Assembly: GCA_905197435.1 (NCBI GenBank)
Contig: CAJJYX010000119.1
Coordinates: forward strand, 1-10,230
Origin: an uncultured Bacteroides sp.
Lineage (GTDB): Bacteria > Bacteroidota > Bacteroidia > Bacteroidales > Bacteroidaceae
Reading direction: 5' to 3'
DNA length: 10,230 nt
Shown here: piece after piece, positions 6,977 through 10,230 of the stretch
Layout: each line of letters opens with the position of its first letter
Numbering within the stretch: the first letter of the stretch is position 1
Position numbers and translations under genes: made by a program
The notes under the pieces: generated by a model
The model's database searches: none
Told to the model about the DNA's origin: nothing
The model's input: the letters and a program-made list of their open reading frames with translations, nothing else

Positions 6977-7067
6977 AAGTTGCCTCCTATCATGCCGCCT
7001 GCGGCACTGGTAAAGAGTAACTCAGACGGACGACGTACAACAGTACGATTTTCCAATTCTTCTTCAT
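6973..7067 (-). pseudogene. Small hydrophobic ORF upstream of amidase, probably frameshifted
   Basis: From ATG 7067 the minus strand reads MKKNWKIVLLYVVRLS, then continues to a stop at 6990-6992 as an unlikely proline-containing tail (25 residues). In the frame one base back, the sequence ELLFTSAAGGMIGGNL ends at a TGA (6973-6975) that overlaps the amidase ATG. Joining the two halves near 7020 gives a 32-residue peptide with a charged start and hydrophobic, glycine-rich end, coupled to the amidase. Bacteroidales amidases of this type are commonly preceded by a peptide of about 30 residues starting MKK-W (annotated as smalltalk protein), so I read this as that gene after loss of one base. The family match is from memory and the composite is inferred. 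Confidence 0.45.
6983..6988 (-). promoter_or_regulatory. Strong Shine-Dalgarno site of the amidase gene
   Basis: On the minus strand this is aggagg, six bases before the ATG at 6976. It is unusually strong for Bacteroidales, where most genes in this window have weak or no such site, and it fixes the amidase start. Confidence 0.7.
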
Positions 7068-7104
7068 GTTACATTTCGTTTTTTAACAAGACAATAATCA
7101 ATAG

Positions 7105-7317
7105 TTCCATAACTTCACGGATATGCGTTGTAAACATGCCCGCATCCTTTCAGTGATCTGCGAGCAGCTGCATCGTGAACCCTCCAAAAGTGAGGTGTTC
7201 ATCGTTCTGTCCAAAGACCGCCGTACTGTCCGTCTCTTCTCTTACGATGAGTGTTCCTGCACTTTTTTCAAGAAAGATTTTCAACCGTACAGGTCGAAAA
7301 GTTTTGAATATCTATGA
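7105..7317 (+). pseudogene. IS66 TnpB (Orf2)-like remnant
   Basis: The frame open from 7105, with its first ATG at 7123, encodes a piece that aligns by eye with IS66-family Orf2/TnpB proteins. The segment TDMR (7117-7128) matches the conserved TDMRKxFDGL region, LHREP matches the L-x-REP turn, and EVFIVLSKDRRTVRLFSYD matches the EVFIFxNKRRxxIKLLxW strand block, followed by a FFKK that resembles YYKRLE. Reading from DMR to REP needs no gap. The typical N-terminal 15-20 residues are missing (TAG at 7102-7104), and the end after QP is unrelated, so only about 55 of the usual 110-120 residues remain. No transposase gene or terminal repeats are visible. The stop codon overlaps the start of the flippase gene. 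The assignment is by remembered motifs and is tentative; an unrelated small protein is possible. Confidence 0.5.
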
Positions 7318-8855
7318 CAGATACCTCTCAAAACAATAAACGTATAGCAAAGAACACGCTGTTGCTTTATCTTCGGATGTCTTTCACAATGCTCGTGGGA
7401 CTATATACCTCACGTGTTATTCTTGCCACATTAGGAGTAGAAGATTTTGGCATTTACAACGTTGTAGGTGGAGTTGTGGCTATGTTCGGTTTTATCAATA
7501 GTGCAATGGCCAGTGGTACACAACGTTTTCTGACGTTTGAGTTAGGGTGTGGAGACATGAGAAGTTTGAAAACTGTATTCTGTACTTCAGTATTAATTCA
7601 TAGTCTTATTGCATTATTGATTATTGTTTTAGGTGAAACAGTTGGACTATGGTTTTTCTACGAAAAATTAGTCATTCCCGTCGAACGTATGGAGGCTGCT
7701 TTGTGGACTTATCAGTTCTCTATCTTATCTACAGTGGTAATGATTATGAGTGTGCCCTATAATGCTGTTATTATTGCTCACGAAAAAATGAGTGCATTTG
7801 CTTATATCTCCGTCTTAGAAGTTGTTCTAAAGTTGGTTATTGTTTATATGCTTATAATAGGTGATATAGACAAATTGATATTATATGCGGTTCTGACGTT
7901 CTTGGTTCAATTATTTATCTGTTTGGTGTATAGTTCTTATTGTAAACGCCATTTTGAAGAAAGTAAATTTAGTAGAAAGTCATTAAAAGGCAAATTTTTT
8001 TGTGAGATGATAGGTTTCTCAAGCTGGAATCTGTGGGGAAGCTGTGCAGCCATTGCCTTTACACAAGGTCTGAATATATTGCTTAATGTTTTTTGGGGGC
8101 CAGTAGTAAATGCTGCCCGTGGTGTGGCCGTACAAGTACAAAGTGCCGTAATTCAACTTTCTATGAATTTTCAAACGGCTTTAAATCCTCAGATAACCAA
8201 GTCATTTGCTACGGGTAATCGCCCTTATATGTATAGTCTTATTTATCGCAGTTCCAAATTTACATTTTTTTTGTTATTGTTTCTTTCTTTGCCTGTTATG
8301 TTTGAAACAGAAACTATTTTGCGTGTGTGGCTCAAAACAGTACCTGAATATACTGTCATATTTCTTCGTTTGATGCTTTGTGTTACGATTATAGATGCTG
8401 TGGCCAATCCTCTTATGGTGTCTGCTGCTGCAACAGGTAAAGTCAAGTTGTATCAAGGCGTAGTAGGTGGAATATTACTGTGCATCTTGCCCATATCGTA
8501 TGTTGTGTTGAAATTTGGGGGAAATCCGGCTTCTGTATTTATAGTTCATTTGTGTGTTTGTATTATAGCATTTATTGCACGGTTATATATTATCCGTTCT
8601 ATGATAGGGTTAGTTTTATCTGATTATGTTAAAAAGGTTGTACTGCTTTGCGCCGCTGTGGGCACAATTTCTCTGATTATTCCATTGATTGTTAAACTCA
8701 CTCAACCTAATGATACATGGTTCTCTTTTTTTGTGACATGTTTTGCCTGTGTCTTCAGCGTTTCTCTTTGCGTGTTTTTTTTAGGGCTTACTGTTTCTGA
8801 ACGTCGTTTCATTTTAGATAAATTATCCGTGTTGAAATTTAAAAATAGAAAATGA
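7314..8855 (+). CDS. Wzx-type oligosaccharide flippase (MATE/PST superfamily)
   Basis: This 513-residue integral membrane protein is of the polysaccharide transporter type. It would flip undecaprenyl-linked capsule repeat units across the inner membrane. The N-terminus (RIAKNTLLLYLRMSFTMLVG, then YTSRVILATLGVEDFGIYNVVGG) is characteristic of Bacteroidales oligosaccharide flippases, and about 12-14 hydrophobic segments cover the length with few charged residues between them. The DNA is visibly more AT-rich than the genes at 924-6537, with many tta, ata and ttt codons, as is common for serotype-specific wzx genes acquired by transfer. Its ATG overlaps the stop of the upstream IS66-like remnant and no clear ribosome binding site is seen. 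It ends in an ATGA overlap with the next gene. The substrate cannot be predicted. Confidence 0.9.
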   Translation: MTDTSQNNKRIAKNTLLLYLRMSFTMLVGLYTSRVILATLGVEDFGIYNVVGGVVAMFGFINSAMASGTQRFLTFELGCGDMRSLKTVFCTSVLIHSLIALLIIVLGETVGLWFFYEKLVIPVERMEAALWTYQFSILSTVVMIMSVPYNAVIIAHEKMSAFAYISVLEVVLKLVIVYMLIIGDIDKLILYAVLTFLVQLFICLVYSSYCKRHFEESKFSRKSLKGKFFCEMIGFSSWNLWGSCAAIAFTQGLNILLNVFWGPVVNAARGVAVQVQSAVIQLSMNFQTALNPQITKSFATGNRPYMYSLIYRSSKFTFFLLLFLSLPVMFETETILRVWLKTVPEYTVIFLRLMLCVTIIDAVANPLMVSAAATGKVKLYQGVVGGILLCILPISYVVLKFGGNPASVFIVHLCVCIIAFIARLYIIRSMIGLVLSDYVKKVVLLCAAVGTISLIIPLIVKLTQPNDTWFSFFVTCFACVFSVSLCVFFLGLTVSERRFILDKLSVLKFKNRK

Positions 8856-10051
8856 TACATATTACAAATAGACAGGATTGTTGTGGCTGTGCTGCTTGTG
8901 CGCAGCGGTGTCCCAAGCAGTGTATATCCATGAAGGAAGATGCAGAGGGATTTCTGTACCCTACAGTTGACACGGAGGTATGCATAGACTGCGGGCTTTG
9001 CGAGAAAGTGTGTCCGGAGCTGAACAGTGGACGGGAGCGACAACCGCAAAAGGTTTATGCTGCTATCAACAAGGACGAGAAAATCAGGCTTGGAAGCTCT
9101 TCGGGCGGGGTATTCACCGCATTGGCAGAGCAGACAATAGACGAGGGAGGCGTGGTGTTTGGCGCACGGTTCGATGAAAACTGGGAAGTGGTGCACGCAT
9201 ATACCGAGACGAAAGAGGGATTGACTGCCTTCAGAGGCAGCAAATATGTGCAAAGCAGGATAGGTAATGCCTACAAGGATGCGGAACGTTTCTTGCGGAA
9301 TGGCAGAAAGGTGCTCTTCACGGGAACTCCTTGCCTAGTAATGGGACTGAAACTCTACTTGGGGCGAGATTATGACAATCTGCTAACGGTAGATTTCCTT
9401 TGCCACGGCGTGCCCAGTCCGAAAGCATGGCGGCTATATCTAAAAGAAGAGGTCGCACGGATGTGCGACAAAAATTCAGCTTCGTCCCACCCTAAGTCGC
9501 TTATCCCCGAACGAGATGCCCCTATTGTGGGCATCTCGTTCAGGGACAAACACTCAGGATGGAAAAAATACAGTTTCGCTCTCACCCTCTCCAAGGCGTC
9601 AGCCGCAGGAGAGAAAAATACAGTTTCGCTCTCTACTTTGGTAGAGAATCCCTATCTCAGAGCTTTTCTTGCCAACTTGTCGTTGCGCCTGTCGTGCTAT
9701 GCGTGTCCGGCAAAGTCAGGAAAGAGTTGCAGCGACATAACTATCGGCGACTTTTGGGGAATAGCAAGGTTTAAGCCTGAGATAGACGATGATAAAGGAG
9801 TGTCGATTGTGCTGGATTTCGCAAAAGGCAGTGTGATAGAGGAGTTAGACAGTGTGGATATACAGCCTATGAACTACGAAGTGAGCAGTGTTTGCGGCAA
9901 TTTCAGCCATAGCTCCATATATAATGGGAACCGCCCGTTGTTTTTCCGCCATTTGGGTAAGCGGAACATCATGCGCCTGTTTGAGCAATACGCCTATCCT
10001 TGCTTCTTCCAACGGGTGATGAACGTAATAGAAAGGAAACTTGCGCAATGA
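8852..10051 (+). CDS. Two-[4Fe-4S] protein, F420-hydrogenase/dehydrogenase beta-subunit family
   Basis: This 399-residue protein carries an N-terminal bacterial ferredoxin domain: the first cluster ligands are Cys10, 13, 16 and 20 followed by Pro21, and the second are Cys44, 47, 50 and 54 followed by Pro55. After these come the N- and C-terminal domains of the coenzyme F420 hydrogenase/dehydrogenase beta-subunit family (for example SSGGVFTALAE, FRGSKYVQS, VLFTGTPCLVMGLK, LCHGVPSPKAW, ISFRDK, CPAKSGKSCSDITIGDFWG). Such proteins are frequent in Bacteroidales capsule loci beside pyruvyl transferases, though Bacteroidales are not known to use F420; the redox partner and exact reaction are unknown. 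It overlaps the flippase by 4 bp and the next gene by 4 bp (ATGA). A strong hairpin (9505-9545) and a 20-bp direct repeat lie within the coding sequence around residues 219-261. Confidence 0.88.
   Translation: MIHITNRQDCCGCAACAQRCPKQCISMKEDAEGFLYPTVDTEVCIDCGLCEKVCPELNSGRERQPQKVYAAINKDEKIRLGSSSGGVFTALAEQTIDEGGVVFGARFDENWEVVHAYTETKEGLTAFRGSKYVQSRIGNAYKDAERFLRNGRKVLFTGTPCLVMGLKLYLGRDYDNLLTVDFLCHGVPSPKAWRLYLKEEVARMCDKNSASSHPKSLIPERDAPIVGISFRDKHSGWKKYSFALTLSKASAAGEKNTVSLSTLVENPYLRAFLANLSLRLSCYACPAKSGKSCSDITIGDFWGIARFKPEIDDDKGVSIVLDFAKGSVIEELDSVDIQPMNYEVSSVCGNFSHSSIYNGNRPLFFRHLGKRNIMRLFEQYAYPCFFQRVMNVIERKLAQ
9505..9545 (+). repeat. Long perfect hairpin inside a coding sequence
   Basis: gaacgagatgccc (9509-9521) and gggcatctcgttc (9529-9541) pair over 13 bp without mismatch around the 7-nt loop ctattgt. 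After one mismatch (9508/9542) three more C-G pairs (9505-9507 with 9543-9545) extend it. The right arm encodes part of the conserved segment GISFRD, while the left arm encodes PERDA. There is no U-run after it. Confidence 0.85.
9564..9633 (+). repeat. 20-bp direct repeat, 50-bp offset, read in two frames
   Basis: The 20-mer aaaaatacagtttcgctctc occurs at 9564-9583 and exactly again at 9614-9633. The 50-bp offset is not a multiple of three, so copy one encodes KYSFAL and copy two encodes KNTVSLS. The flanking bases on both sides differ. Confidence 0.9.
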
Positions 10052-10230
10052 GAATAGGAATACTTACACCGCATTATGCCTACAACTACGGGGCTGTTTT
10101 GCAAGCATTTGCTTTGTTGCATTACCTAAGGAGCCGTGGACACGAAGCCCAGATTATCAATCGCCGTCCACCGTCACTTGCGGCTGTGCCTTCGAGAATG
10201 GGGCGATGGGCAAGGGCATTGCAAGAGCAC
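10048..10230 (+). CDS. Polysaccharide pyruvyl transferase family protein, 5' part
   Basis: The gene begins at ATG 10048, overlapping the previous stop by 4 bp (ATGA), and runs off the right edge after 61 codons. The N-terminus MRIGILTPHYAYNYGAVLQA, followed by FALLHYLRSRGHEAQIINRRP, is the signature start of the PS_pyruv_trans (CsaB/WcaK-like) family, which transfers a pyruvyl group from phosphoenolpyruvate to form ketals on sugar residues of a polysaccharide. It would add a negatively charged group to the capsule repeat. Its coupling to the preceding iron-sulfur protein matches a pairing often seen in Bacteroidales capsule loci. The catalytic part lies outside the window. Confidence 0.85.
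   Translation, partial: MRIGILTPHYAYNYGAVLQAFALLHYLRSRGHEAQIINRRPPSLAAVPSRMGRWARALQEH

Noticed and set aside
6662..7156. 164-codon plus-strand open frame
   Set aside because: It is the complement of the amidase gene and small ORF; the minus strand carries the recognisable Amidase_2 motifs and a strong Shine-Dalgarno.
8702..9253. 183-codon minus-strand open frame
   Set aside because: It lies opposite the flippase end and the ferredoxin domain, both with clear family motifs; the antisense product shows no recognisable domain.
9505..9545. Coding-region hairpin as an intrinsic terminator
   Set aside because: No T-run follows and the reading frame continues through it with conserved residues.
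1..10230. CRISPR arrays, tRNA or rRNA genes
   Set aside because: No regularly spaced repeats of suitable size and no tRNA- or rRNA-like sequence were seen; the only tandem repeat encodes the Wzc tail.

Overview
The window looks like the left end of a capsular polysaccharide (CPS) locus from a gut Bacteroidales genome (Bacteroides, Phocaeicola or a close relative). The evidence is the gene order: a tyrosine recombinase gene, then an inverted-repeat-flanked promoter segment, then a UpxY-type antiterminator, then Wzx/Wzy-type polysaccharide genes. A -7 box of the Bacteroidales form TAnnTTTG and weak Shine-Dalgarno sites fit this. The species cannot be named from the sequence alone.

Layout. Positions 2-349 hold the C-terminal end of a tyrosine recombinase. 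Positions 350-923 are non-coding: a perfect 19-bp inverted repeat (512-530 and 708-726) encloses a 177-bp segment that is probably an invertible promoter, followed by a leader of about 200 nt with a structured RNA element at 734-767. From 924 to 6537 there is a tight co-directional operon: upxY, a WecA/MraY-family initiating sugar-1-phosphate transferase, a Wza-type export lipoprotein, a Wzc-type co-polymerase/BY-kinase with a tyrosine-rich tail, and a PHP-family (CpsB/YwqE) phosphatase. The best promoter match inside the segment faces away from the operon, so the sequenced molecule may be in the OFF orientation.

Positions 6548-7317 are a decayed interruption. On the minus strand lies an Amidase_2-type N-acetylmuramoyl-L-alanine amidase gene with an in-frame amber stop, preceded by a small ORF that appears frameshifted. 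On the plus strand is a short relic resembling IS66 TnpB (Orf2). Capsule genes resume at 7314 with an AT-rich Wzx-like flippase, a two-[4Fe-4S] protein of the F420-hydrogenase beta-subunit family, and the start of a polysaccharide pyruvyl transferase that runs off the end. These last three are joined by 4-bp ATGA overlaps, so they are probably translationally coupled.

How it works together (inference from known families): DNA inversion sets the promoter ON or OFF, and UpxY lets polymerase read through the long operon. WecA-like transferase starts the repeat unit on undecaprenyl phosphate, later enzymes (including the pyruvyl transferase) build and decorate it, and Wzx flips it. Wzc and Wza control polymerisation and export, with the phosphatase reversing Wzc tyrosine phosphorylation. 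No UpxZ is present after UpxY. I found no clearly new system; the most unusual points are the structured switch and leader region, the broken amidase cassette, and a strong hairpin plus a frame-shifted direct repeat inside the iron-sulfur protein gene.
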